This document shows positions 54,060-63,374 of a stretch of 64,000 nt of DNA, one piece after another; within the stretch, counting starts at the first letter, position 1, and every line of letters starts with the position of its first letter. Under the pieces are notes generated by a model. That model saw nothing but the letters and a program-made list of their open reading frames with translations, did no database searches and had not been told where the DNA came from. Source of the stretch: Saussurea involucrata (taxonomy: Eukaryota; Streptophyta; Magnoliopsida; Asterales; Asteraceae); contig CM066319.1 in the NCBI GenBank assembly GCA_033807775.1, positions 162,192,983-162,256,982 of the forward strand, in the 5' to 3' direction. The position numbers and the translations under genes were made by a program.

Positions 54060-55630
54060 GATAAAAACTTTAAAATCTCCATTTTCTCTATTTAAACATG
54101 TCAAAAAATCATATGCTCAGGAGCTGCTTCAGAATTTAGATACATTCAACTGATTCAAGGGTGTTGTAAGTATTTCTTCTTTCTCTTTTCAGATCCTATA
54201 AAACTAATTACAGCATCACAATGGAGCTTTTTTAAGAGCTTATTGGCCATATAAGATGGTAAAAAGGCTCTTAACAAAAAAGTCATTTTTTGCTTGCAAC
54301 CGGACAAGCTCTCAATAAGCTTGTTTTGTTTGGCCACCTAAGCTTGTGGGTCCCACTTTGCTCAAATAAAAAAGGTTACCATTGTGGATGCTCTTGAGCT
54401 TCCAACTTGCCTAACCAGGATGCACAAACTGAACCAATCCAAAACGATCCCGGTATAACCCATCCGGCGACGGGGTTTGGAGGATGTATGCAAGCTTGAC
54501 CTCTACCCTAAAACAGTAGAGCAACTGTTTCCGTGAATTATGCATTTGCCAGATGCACATGTGAATGACCATATTCATCTTCAGTAGGTACGACATTCAA
54601 GTGAATACACATATTGATATCAACCTCACCAAAGGTAAGGCGTGGCGTGTGTGTGAGCTTCATTTGCCGTACTGCCCGTACATAAATATTATATATATAC
54701 TTAAAAAAATAAAGTAAGTTAAATCGAAGGTGCCAGAGATATAGCTGAACGAGCATATTTTCTTTGGGGAGGGATGAGAAAGGTTACCCCAAGTTAATAT
54801 CAACATAATCACAATACGATTCCACTTGATATGCTGCTTCTAATAAGATATCTGGATCATTTCCACAGAATTGGACAAAAAGTGGACGATCTTCCTGTCA
54901 TGGAAATCAAAAATAACATGAGAACATGTCTTATATTGAAACATTCATAATATTCTTCTTTTATCCTAAACTATCTATCTGAGGGTGACAAATTTACAAA
55001 CTGAAAGAGAGGACAAGAATGTTCTCTTTCAGATTTGAGAGTCTAAGATATTGTGCAGAAGCTTTGTTTCTGATAACGACGAGTTTGAACCAAAATTTGA
55101 CGGATAAAACATCAATTTGCAGAAAAAGAGGTCCAATTCGAATAGGAAATATTCACAATTTGACAATAAGAGACTCGAGATAGAGCTTGACGTTAGGGCA
55201 ATTCCGTTAATAACTTGAAAATTTCCTACTCAAAACTATTGCAAGTATAAATTCCAGCAAATTTAGGTTTCGAATCAACACAATGATGTGCAATTGTACA
55301 CGAGAATTATATCTCATCAACGAATCGTTATTATGTTACCTTACAGGTGCTAAATTCTCTGGAGCGATACTTTTGGCTCTGTGCAAAGTTGCCAGAGTGA
55401 AGCATAGGTGTATAAGCAGCTTCGGCGCCGTACTTCCGACACAGCATTCGAAACGGAAGCTCTGATCCCTCAAACATTGGCGCCACTATAAGCTTCGGCT
55501 GCTTCAATTTCCTCCAGTGAGCCCAGGCTCTCTCCTCCGACCTTAGAAGTCGCTGTTCAGAGGAGGTATTAGCAGGTGAGAAGTTTTGCATTGTGAAACC
55601 CATCGCCGCCGCGGTGGCGACGGGAACCAT
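53153..55630 (-). CDS. tRNA-dihydrouridine synthase, DUS1-like (three exons)
   Basis: FMN-dependent enzyme that reduces uridine to dihydrouridine in the tRNA D-loop (DUS1 family, positions 16/17). Exons on the minus strand: 55630-55340, 54894-54788, 53852-53153; junctions AAG|GTAACA...ACAG|GAAG and TTGGG|GTAACC...TTCAG|GTG keep phase and give 365 codons. Landmarks: VAPMFEGSELPFR about 48-60 (FMN-site start), catalytic Cys134 in NLGCPQR, HGRTRTERT from 201, VLANGNV 229-235 and GVLSAEALLDNPALF from 252 (phosphate/FMN-binding TIM-barrel end). An acidic Gly-rich insert (DGGGGFEEGE, about 279-288) interrupts the C-terminal part. No retained targeting signal is obvious, though the N-terminus (MVPVATAAAMGFTMQN) could be weakly organellar. 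All key motifs are present, so it looks functional. The start is the first ATG of an open exon. It is the only host gene I can name here. Confidence 0.9.
53853..54787 (-). other. Intron 2 of the DUS1-like gene
   Basis: 935 bases with GT...AG ends. It contains an AT microsatellite (54018-54053) and no recognisable element or ORF of interest. Intron 1 is 54895-55339. Confidence 0.85.
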
Positions 55631-56300
55631 TTGGTGTGTGGTGATGGTTTTGGATCAGAAAAACAGAGACACCGAACCGTTTGCTTGATGTCATCGGTCT
55701 AACAAAATCCAAGCACCAAATTTGGATTTCACTTTTAACGGATTGGGTTCGTTGAAGCTTTTTCTAAAAATTTGTTTTTTCAGTTTGAGATATCAAATAA
55801 ATTAGGATAAAATATATTAAAAAAGATTGAAAATTGTTTGTTTTGTTGTAACTTAGTTGAGATGTGAGAAAACTTGTTTCACATAGGAGCCAAGGCAAAG
55901 TCTACACCACTTAATAAACTCTAACAATTAAGCATTAAATGAATCATTTAATTGCTTGGCTCGAAATGAGGTGTTCTTGGTGGGTTTGGTTATCATAAAT
56001 AATTTATCAATAACTTGTTTTTACGGTTCCCGGATGAACCTTCACATATGTCTATAATACTAGCACGGTATCCCCTAATAAATGTAGCGTTCCACTATGA
56101 AAATTCTAAAACAAATTGATATGTGAATATGGACTGAAAAGTCATATTTACTAGAGTTATGTGTGTGTTGAGCCCGTATAGAGTCATAGAGACACCTTGC
56201 TGTAATATTGGCAAACAAAGCGTCAAGTCCAAATGATGAGCACTTTGGATAGTCAGAAATAAGTGTGTGAATAAACAACATAATACAATCAAGAGTAAAC
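55631..56300 (-). other. Upstream region of the DUS1-like gene
   Basis: Presumed promoter and intergenic DNA. The 5' leader next to the ATG is short and mixed; no canonical TATA box stands out in the first 100 bases. Further upstream the DNA is AT-rich with nothing recognisable. Confidence 0.4.
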
Positions 56301-56640
56301 CTCACTTTTGGTCCCTGTGTTTTGCAAAAAATAACGAAAATCGTCCCTACAGTTCATTTATTCCAAATTTGCCCCTGTGGTATGCGTTTTTGCCCGGATT
56401 TGGTCCCTCTCACTAACGGAGGTTAACCCCCATCCAATAAATGAAGGGTAAATCCGTCTTTTTACATATTTCTTTACTTCAACATTATTTTTCTCTTTTT
56501 AATTTTGTCTTATATGAATTTATTTATTATACTTTAATATTATATACACATATAATATATATACACACTCACACCCTCATCTATCCCTCTCTCTCCTACT
56601 TCTTCTTCCCCACAACTATAACCTACAAAAAAAAACACAC

Positions 56641-56672
<32 letters not shown>

Positions 56673-56677
56673 CACAG

Positions 56678-56727
<50 letters not shown>
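56301..56727 (+). repeat. ggtccctg-type repeat plus first copy of a ~130-bp block and (AT)n
   Basis: 56301-56450 reads cctcacttttggtccctgtg...tttggtccctctcactaacggagg, a common plant TE-terminal style also seen in the MULE TIRs. 56550-56690 is copy 1 of a block (acacactcacaccctcatct...ctacttcttcttccccacaa...aacacacacaatatata) that recurs at 57785-57955 (same strand) and 58760-58915 (inverted). AT/CA microsatellites follow. Element type unknown. Confidence 0.55.
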
Positions 56728-56731
<4 letters not shown>

Positions 56732-57781
56732 AGTCCCAGATGGCTTAACAAGTATTGTAGAAAGGGGGGGGTTGAATACAATACTTAAAATTTTCACAAT
56801 TTTAATTCTTTATATTGAAAAACTTTCAACTAGAATTACACAAAGAAACTTAAAGACTGTTGCGGAAAAGAACAGATAAACTATTCTAACAATCTTTCAC
56901 AAAGTAAACTAAACAATACAGCAGAGAACACTAAGAGCAAGGCTATAAGGTTATCAAGCAATATGAAAATCTTGCACTGAGAGAAATCCAGAAAGTGTAA
57001 TTTGCATGGAGTCTTCATCTTCCTTTTATAGTGAGGATAAGGTACTGAGCATTAAATGCATGGTACTATTATCCTCAAGTCACTTGCAACGTACCAATGG
57101 TCTTTGGAAAAGTACCAGTGGACTTCTAAAAAGCTAATAAGTCACTATCACCTTTTTCTTGAAACCAGGAATAGAAGCCATGCTGAAAGGACATCTTCTA
57201 AAAGGATAATAAGACAAAATGTTACTTTTGCCTTGTATTAGATTTTGTCCCGAAATAAATGATTTTCTTTATGAGTATTCAAGACAATATCACCGAAAGA
57301 GTTCCACCGATAATATTGTCAAGAATATATAACCATCTGCAAAGAAGTACTATTTCTTCAAAGTTCCTACCGAGTTTAAGAAGCATATCGGTGGAAGCTG
57401 TTTACCGAATCTGAAGGTATTTTCGGTGGAGGCAGTTCACCGAGAAATGAGAGCAACTTCGGTGGAGAAGAAAGGCCACCGAAATTGTGAAGACAATTCG
57501 GTGGTGAGGATGGCCACCGAAATTGTTAAGACAATTCGGTGGTGATGATGGCCACCGAAATTGTGAAGACAATTCGGTGGTGATGACTTGTTTGTTTGTT
57601 GAGAAGAATCTTCTATTTTCCACAAGTAGAGAGTCTTCAAGCTTGGTTTCGGTTGATCTTCGACTTTACCGAACATTTGCTATTTTATACAAGTCATTCA
57701 AAGAACCAAACTAAAATATTCTAAGTAGGATTTTTAGGGAAAATATCGGTGAGTCAATTTCAAATCCTTGGTGACCCAACA
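56728..57781 (-). mobile_element. Solo LTR of a Sirevirus-like copia element
   Basis: On the minus strand it runs from tgttgggtcacc (57781) to a 3' end that resembles that of element D: D ends attcaaccccccccttctac...gggaccaaca, and 56728 onward is its inverted counterpart tgttagtcccagatggc...ggggggggttgaatac. TG...CA ends and an atata duplication (56723-56727, 57782-57786), weak because it lies in an AT run. No internal domain adjoins it. About 57360-57590 contains a cluster of caccgaa/ttcggtgg words in both orientations. Confidence 0.75.
57420..57590. repeat. Inverted-word minisatellite (caccgaaattgt / acaattcggtgg) in the solo LTR
   Basis: Three near-identical units of about 45 bases, each with ccaccgaaattgt followed by acaattcggtggtgatg, plus outlying single words on both sides. 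Each unit can form a hairpin. ORFs of 60-80 codons crossing it are repeat translations. Confidence 0.88.
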
Positions 57782-57784
57782 ATA

Positions 57785-57916
57785 TATATAAAAACACACT
57801 TAATACACACACATATAATATATATACATATATACACACTCACACCCTCATCTATCCCTCTCTCTCTCTCTCCTACTTCTTCTTCCCCACAACTATAACC
57901 TGCAAAAAAAACACAC

Positions 57917-57951
<35 letters not shown>

Positions 57952-58915
57952 ACAGCAACCAACCATATTCGTAAAGCAAAAATATAGAACATGAAATATA
58001 TACTATACTAGAAATTGTTAAGTCATTCATAATTGTTTGGTTTAATTAGTAAGAATTGTTTTTGGTCAAACAATCTAGATTCCTTTATGTGTGTGATTCT
58101 TTTCACGATTCATGGATAAGGCGATTGAGTTTTAGAAATTTCATTTTACCCTTGTTTTCATCAAACTAGCTGTTAGACTTAAGATGCAGAAGACTCGCAC
58201 AAATTCAAATAAGTCTTCAAATTTCAAATTGTATTGTTTATTTTTCTAGCTAGCTTATTTTTAGTCAAGTTTGTTGTATCTCCTATACACATATATATAT
58301 CTTTTCTACTATTGTAATCAAGTTAAGTTGAATGAAAATCAATTATTGAGTTTTCACATGATATCAGATTGAGTCGATCCTAGACCTCTTCCTACAGTCT
58401 TGTTTTTTCCTTCATCCATGACAATCTCCAGTGAGCCTGCCTATGGTTTCTGAACCAATATCAGTCACAAATCATATGTTTTTCCATCTCATAAGACTGA
58501 CCCTTATCTAATTCATCCGTCCGATAGTTATTTTTTACTTTCCAATCCTGCAGGGAGACATGGCATCTCGAAGGCATTGAATGCCAAAGGCAAGTTCGGT
58601 TTCGTCGATGGCTCTCTTCCTCCACCAACTGATCCAATCGAGTTGAGTTATTGGAAACGATGTGATGATTTGGTTGGTTGCTGGATATTGAATTCTGTTA
58701 GTCAAGAAATTGTGTGTGTTTATATATATATGTGTGTTTATATATATATATGTGTGTGTGCTGTGTTTATATATATATATATATATTGTTTGTGTTTTTT
58801 TTTGCAGGTTATAGTTGTGGGGGAAGAAGAAGTAGGAGAGAGAGAGGGATAGATGAGGGTGTGAGTGTGTATATATGTATATATATTATATGTGTGTGTA
58901 TTAAGTGTTTATATA
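57785..58915. repeat. Inverted pair of the ~130-bp block flanking unassigned DNA and a copia gag relic
   Basis: 57785-57955 and 58760-58915 are inverted copies (tatccctctctctc...ccccacaactataacctgca), each with flanking AT/TG tracts. The interior 57960-58490 is AT-rich with no ORF; a PBS-like gatatcagattgagtc occurs at about 58360. Whether the inverted copies are the ends of one element is unclear because no target-site duplication is visible. Confidence 0.6.
58499..58720 (+). pseudogene. Ty1/copia gag N-terminal relic
   Basis: The frame reads DPYLIHPSDSYFLLSNPAGR, then KALNAKGKFGFVDGSLPPPT and YWKRCDDLVGCWILNSVSQE. (A)LxAKxKxGFVDGS and WxRCxDxVxxWILNS are typical of the gag-polypeptide domain at the N-terminus of many plant copia gag proteins. 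It is cut off by a TG/AT repeat after about 74 codons and has no downstream pol. Confidence 0.75.
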
Positions 58916-58935
58916 TATATATATATATATATATA

Positions 58936-59040
58936 CTAGCAGTGTGCCCGTGCAATGCACCGGGTGAACAACGTGTGAAATTTGTATATTGAAGGTTTCC
59001 ATCGTTGTTTTAGCAGCCTACCCGCGCAATGCAACGGGAT
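58936..59040 (-). mobile_element. Two Helitron 3' termini on the minus strand
   Basis: First: CTAG at 58936-58939, with hairpin gcccgtgcaatgcaccgggt just inside (58946-58965). Second: minus-strand end CTAA (about 59011-59014) with hairpin acccgcgcaatgcaacggg (59021-59039). Both fit hairpin plus CTRR. 75 bases apart, they indicate one Helitron inserted next to or into the end of another. The bodies to the right (to about 59590) show no coding signal. Confidence 0.65.
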
Positions 59041-59590
59041 GCAAAATTATTTGGATCTGATCAAAAAGACAAAAAAAATCGTCCAAACAACACAAAGTTT
59101 GTTGTGTGAAAATAACAATTATAGTAGATAAATGCCTATGTTCCATATAATATTTTTGGTCCTTGTCTTCGCTTTCACGTGTTAAGATTTTTACTCATCA
59201 ATATGTTCAACCGATAAGATAAATTGAGCCGGTAAGCACTTAGCAATAAGCGTTTACTAAACGACCACTAACTTTACATTTATAATGTTTTAAACACATA
59301 AATATATAGACGACTTTAGTCATTTAAGAGGCGGCAATGCGGCGGGAGTACTCGTGTATGTAAACGATTTTGAAGCTTTGGTGGCTTTCTTAGAAGAGAT
59401 TTCGTTGACGATAGGATTTACGCTTAGGTGGTCTGATTTCACTTTTGATTGATAAGAGATGTAGTTGAATTATGAAATCAGAATCAATTAAATTGTTTGT
59501 TCTATAAATTGATAAAGGTCTCAATACATGCAATTGTCTACTTTACAGCTAAAAATATTATAATGTTTGAACTTATATACATTTATAAGT
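59041..59590. other. Unassigned DNA, possibly Helitron body
   Basis: AT-rich, with no ORF or repeat recognised. It lies inside of the minus-strand Helitron termini, so it may be their interior. Confidence 0.4.
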
Positions 59591-59596
59591 TCATAG

Positions 59597-59715
59597 CGTT
59601 TGCCCGGGTTCGAGTCCCACACGCAGCACTTGTGGCCACTAGGGATTATCTCAGGGCTGCATTACTTCGCGGTCGGTGTGTTTGCCAGGGATGTACTGGG
59701 CCGAAGGCCCAGGAA
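59597..59715 (+). repeat. tRNA-SINE-like fragment (B box present, A box missing)
   Basis: gggttcgagtccca at 59606-59619 matches the Pol III B-box consensus (GGTTCGANNCC). It is followed by a GC-rich tail (gggattatctcagggctgca...gggccgaaggccc) in SINE style. No A box is visible upstream, so the 5' part is lost. It ends at the LTR of element X. Confidence 0.45.
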
Positions 59716-62052
59716 TGTAAAGCCCGTGTTCCGGTACGGTTTTATTTTACGTTCTCATTTACTTTTTTTTCTCTCTAAGCGAATTGTTGGTTATCGGGAT
59801 TGTCGGGAAAAATCAAGATGAGAGTTAGTTATAGTGTTAGTTGATTTTTAATGTAAAGCTTTATCTCTTAGGGGTGGAAAGTGAATGTAATTCTAAAGCT
59901 TAAGGGCCAAAAAGAGTGTGTTGCCATTTTGTTGCATGGGGTCGGCCCATAAGGGAACCGACCCCCTCCTATATCGTTTTTGCTCCTCACGTCAAAAAGA
60001 GAAAGGACTCAAAAACCCTACCTCACCCCTGCTGCCGCCGTATCACTCCACACACACACCCACACGTCGCCGTTGATCTTCGCCGGCGAGAAGAGAGAGA
60101 GAGAGTGATAGCGAGAAGGGAGAGAGGAAGAGAACAAGAGAAACGAAGAGAGAGAGAGAGACGCCGGAGGTTCGTCGCTGCTGTCGCCGGAGGTCGCCGC
60201 CAACACCACCTTTCGTCGGAGAAGTCGAGGGGAAGAGGAGTAGACGTCGCAAGGTAAGTTGTTTCTTCGTTTCGTTTCGCTTTCCTTTCCTTTTCGTTTT
60301 TCCGGTGGAACAACCACCGCCGCACGCCGCCGCTGTGGTGGCCGTGGGTGGGCGGCGGGTTGTGTGGGTGTATGTGTCATTCTTGCGTGGGACGATCGGG
60401 AGTGAGGAGAGCGGTGGTGTGAGGATGGAGTGGTGTGTGGGTGAGGGTGTGCGTGCGTGTGCGTGTATATAAGAGTCGCCGGAAATACCGCCGTCGCCGC
60501 CGCCGGTGACCACCGCGGCCGGAGGTGGCAGTGGGCGGTGCCAGGTGTTGTCCAGCTTTCGTAAACCATTGTTAGCTAAACCCTAACCCGTAACCTTAAT
60601 CGCGTAACCGTAATTACAATCGGCATTTTATGTGAAAATTAGTTTTCTGTCCAGTTTTCATGTAACCATAACTTTTTCGTCGTAACTCCGTTTGAGCCGA
60701 AACTGGCGCCCACGGTTCAAGTTCAGGGTCGAGCACGTTTTCCGTGTTTTAGCGAAAAACTGGTTCGGTCTCTAACTTGGCGAAAAAGTGGTCGCAAGTT
60801 CGGTGTTTCGTCATTTCATGTGAAAACTTCTGGAATCTGCCTTGATCTTGCGAAAATCATAACTTTCTGCTCGTAACTCGGTTTGGGGTGAAACCGGTGT
60901 CAAAAGTTCCCTTTTTGAGTCTAGAAACTTTTCTGTGTTTTGTGCAAAACCCAGTTCGGGACGTAACAAGGGTCGATTTGTCGTTTTATACTGAAAGGTG
61001 CTGAATTTCGCTGTTCCGGAAACTGTTTTTGTAAAATCCGTAGTAAATTGTAGAAAAATCGTTAGGAGGCGTATAATATGTCCTTGGAACCCTAACTCAG
61101 AGTACTTTCTGGTCATGAATAATATTGGGAATTTTCTGGGTTTAAAGGGGTCGAAGCAGGTCCCGAACAGACCTGTTTTGGGTGAACGGAATTTAGTTTT
61201 AGTGACGGTTTAAGCGTGTGTCGTGTCATAGGGTCCGGGTCTCGTATTGACACGTTTTAACATGCGTTTAGGTGCTGGGAAGTGACCGTAATTGTGAAGC
61301 TTGAATTGTGTTATTAAGCTGGGCGCGCATTCGAGGTGAGTTCTCTCACTGTGTAGTTAGGGGTTGTATGCATGTCTTAGTAGTTTGTATGTACTACTGT
61401 CTTTGTGGTGTGAACTAGTTGCTTGTGGTGTGTAATATTTGATTGGTTTGAATGCTTAGTATAAATGTGAAAAGAAACGTTGTGGGAACTCGGTGTGACG
61501 AGTGTGTTACATTACAATTCGGTGGGACCGAGGAGGTGGAAAGAAACGTTGTGGGAACTCGGTGTGACGAGTGTGTTACGTTACAATTCGGTGGGACCGA
61601 GGAAGTGGAAAGAAACGTTGTGGGAACTCGGTGTGACGAGTGTGTTACATTACAATTCGGTGGGACCGAGGTGTTGGATACATAATTACTTGTAGATGTT
61701 TACTCGTTCTATGTAACCGTGATGTTGTTGCTTATGTGCGGATAGGGGTGTTGTGTATATAATTCCTATCTACGCATGTGATGGAATTCACTAAGCTTCG
61801 TGCTTACCCTTTCCCAATAGTTTGTGGTTTCAGGTACGGGCGGCTCCAAGGCGTGACGAGTACACACTGGCGCGCGAGAAGAGCTGGTTGCTTTATGATT
61901 TTAATAATTAAACGTTTATTCCGCTGGTTTTGTTTTATAAAGATATTAATTATGTGTTTGCAAACGAAACGTTGGGATCATTTAATGAGTTGTTATCAAT
62001 GAAATGTTTATTTTAAAATTTTAAATTTGCTTGTAATTTTTGGGACGTTACA
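59716..62052 (+). repeat. 5' LTR of element X (about 2337 bp)
   Basis: The end is firm (gggacgttaca before the primer-binding site). The start tgtaaagcccgtgttccgg is inferred from inverted similarity to that end. GC-rich leader-like stretch at 60040-60560 with a donor-like AAG|GTAAGTT (60251-60260). A second donor-like GAG|GTGAGTT (61333-61342), three 69-bp tandem repeats (61471-61672), a stem-loop TAAGC-ttcgt-GCTTA (61792-61806) and TTTCAG|GT (61831-61835). ORFs over the GA- and GC-rich part (60018-60569) are composition artefacts. Confidence 0.7.
61471..61677 (+). repeat. Three 69-bp tandem repeats in LTR of element X
   Basis: Units start at 61471, 61540 and 61609 (aaagaaacgttgtgggaact) and differ by one or two bases. 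Each contains two short inverted repeats: actcg...cgagt and tcggt-ggg-accga. The unit is 23 codons long, so frames stay open, but no protein role is implied. Confidence 0.93.
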
Positions 62053-62055
62053 ACT

Positions 62056-62136
62056 TGGTATCAGAGCCACTATTGTGCCGTTCGGGATGGTGGGTCAAAC
62101 CTCATCGAGGACGATGAGTCCCTAAGGGGGGGTGTG
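62056..62136 (+). other. Primer-binding site, Cassandra-type internal region and polypurine tract
   Basis: tggtatcagagc at 62056 is followed by about 60 non-coding bases (…gggatggtgggtcaaacctc…gaggacgatgagtccctaag) and a purine tract aaggggggtgtg ending at 62136. This minimal layout is that of the TRIM element Cassandra. Confidence 0.7.
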
Positions 62137-62412
62137 TGTAACACCTTAGGCATATCCCACATCGGCCGTGGACAGGAGAGATGCTGGGTATATTAGTAAA
62201 CCTTGGCCTTACCAGACACAACGCGTTTTGGGGCCACAAGCATGCGGGTTCCTTGGGAACTCTGTGGTTAAGCGTGCTTGGGTGGGAGTAGTACCAGGAT
62301 GGGTGACCTCCTGGGAAGTCCTTGCGAAGTCCTTGCCAGGTCGCCAAGAACAAAGCCGTGAGCCAGTGGGGCAAAGCGGACAATATTGTGTCGTGGTAAG
62401 CGGGGTGTTACA
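62137..62412 (+). mobile_element. Cassandra LTR carrying 5S rRNA-like sequence
   Basis: 276 bases, tgtaacacctta ... gcggggtgttaca. Bases about 62256-62325 match the internal control region of plant 5S rRNA (ggttaagcgtgcttgggtgg, then gatgggtgacctcctgggaa), giving Pol III box A and box C equivalents. A 5S-derived segment in a short LTR is the signature of Cassandra TRIM elements. It is not a functional 5S gene because the 5' third is unrelated. Confidence 0.85.
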
Positions 62413-62415
62413 ACT

Positions 62416-62427
62416 TGGTATCAGAGC
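62416..62427 (+). other. Second primer-binding site, leading into element X interior
   Basis: tggtatcagagc again, after the Cassandra LTR. The following leader (62428-63374) is non-coding and contains two imperfect copies of a gcaagggt(g/a)gtggg...cctagngagct segment (about 62915-62960 and 63085-63130). Confidence 0.85.
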
Positions 62428-63374
62428 ACGGCTTGTGTGAATCAAACGCATTTCGGTGTGTTTGATCTCAAGTTTGCGGCTATAAAAATTTTCTTTAAAG
62501 TTTTTGGGAAATAAAACGAAGGAAAGATCCGTATGAGAAACGGTGATCGGAGGCGCAGTGTGTACAGTCAGCCGGAGCCAAAGGGGAAAGGTACAGTACT
62601 TAGTGTTTTATTGCTTTCTAGATCATAGAGTATGCATGCTAGATTGCCTGTTGTGGACACTATGCTGTATGTTGAACTACTTGCTATTAGGAATTTATGC
62701 TAATTATGATAGGTTACTAAGTGGATGCCCTCTAGGTTGTATGCAGTAAGAGATTTATAGCCTTAGAATATTCGATTTAGTTCTATTGCGCAGCTCTTGT
62801 TTGAGTCCAACCGTTCTAGGATAGAGTCTTGTATTCGACTGCCTATTTATTTCGCACTGCATATAATCGGGTATTCGCGAGGTCACCCGTTATAATTAGT
62901 AGGGATTCGGTAGTAGCAAGGGTGGTGGGATAAGAGGAAGTTCCTAGAGAGCTGGGAAGGGTGTTTATGTATGAGTACGTGTGCTAGATTGCTTTCTAGA
63001 ACATAGGAGTATGTATGCTAAATTGTTTGGTGCTTGTTACACTGTACTGCATGTCTGCTGCTTGCTATTAGGGATTTGGCAGTAGCAAGGGTAGTGGGTT
63101 GGATGGAATTCCTAGGGAGCTAGGAAGAGTGTGTACATATGCCGGTGCGGGCATATGTGTATGGTTTCGGTGAAAAACTACTTGGACCCCTTGGGATGGA
63201 ACTCGGAACGGGTGATGATAGGTGTGGATGGTAGTAGTAGTAGAGCTCCTACTACCGGAAGCACAGGATCAACGCTCGAGTCGGAAAAGTCGCGAGGAAT
63301 CCAAGGAGTTGAGCGTGAGTGTTGCTAGTGTGAGTTATTATGTGCTAATAACTCGTTGTAATTTTACCCCAGAT

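Noticed and set aside
59606..59619. tRNA gene
   Set aside because: A B box is present but there is no A box, acceptor stem or anticodon arm. A SINE-like fragment fits better.
60018..60569. 183-codon minus-strand ORF and overlapping ORFs
   Set aside because: Biased GA/GC composition opens several frames on both strands within the LTR of element X. There is no domain and low-complexity protein sequence.
60575..60600. Telomere-like aaccctaaccc
   Set aside because: Only about two units, inside an LTR; no array.
62095..62135. Hammerhead-ribozyme-like text (gacgatgagtccctaagg)
   Set aside because: The CTGATGAG core and the matching GGACGAAAC strand are not both present. The text is the ordinary Cassandra internal region.
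62256..62325. 5S rRNA gene
   Set aside because: Only the internal control region matches and the 5' third of 5S is absent. The context is a Cassandra LTR.
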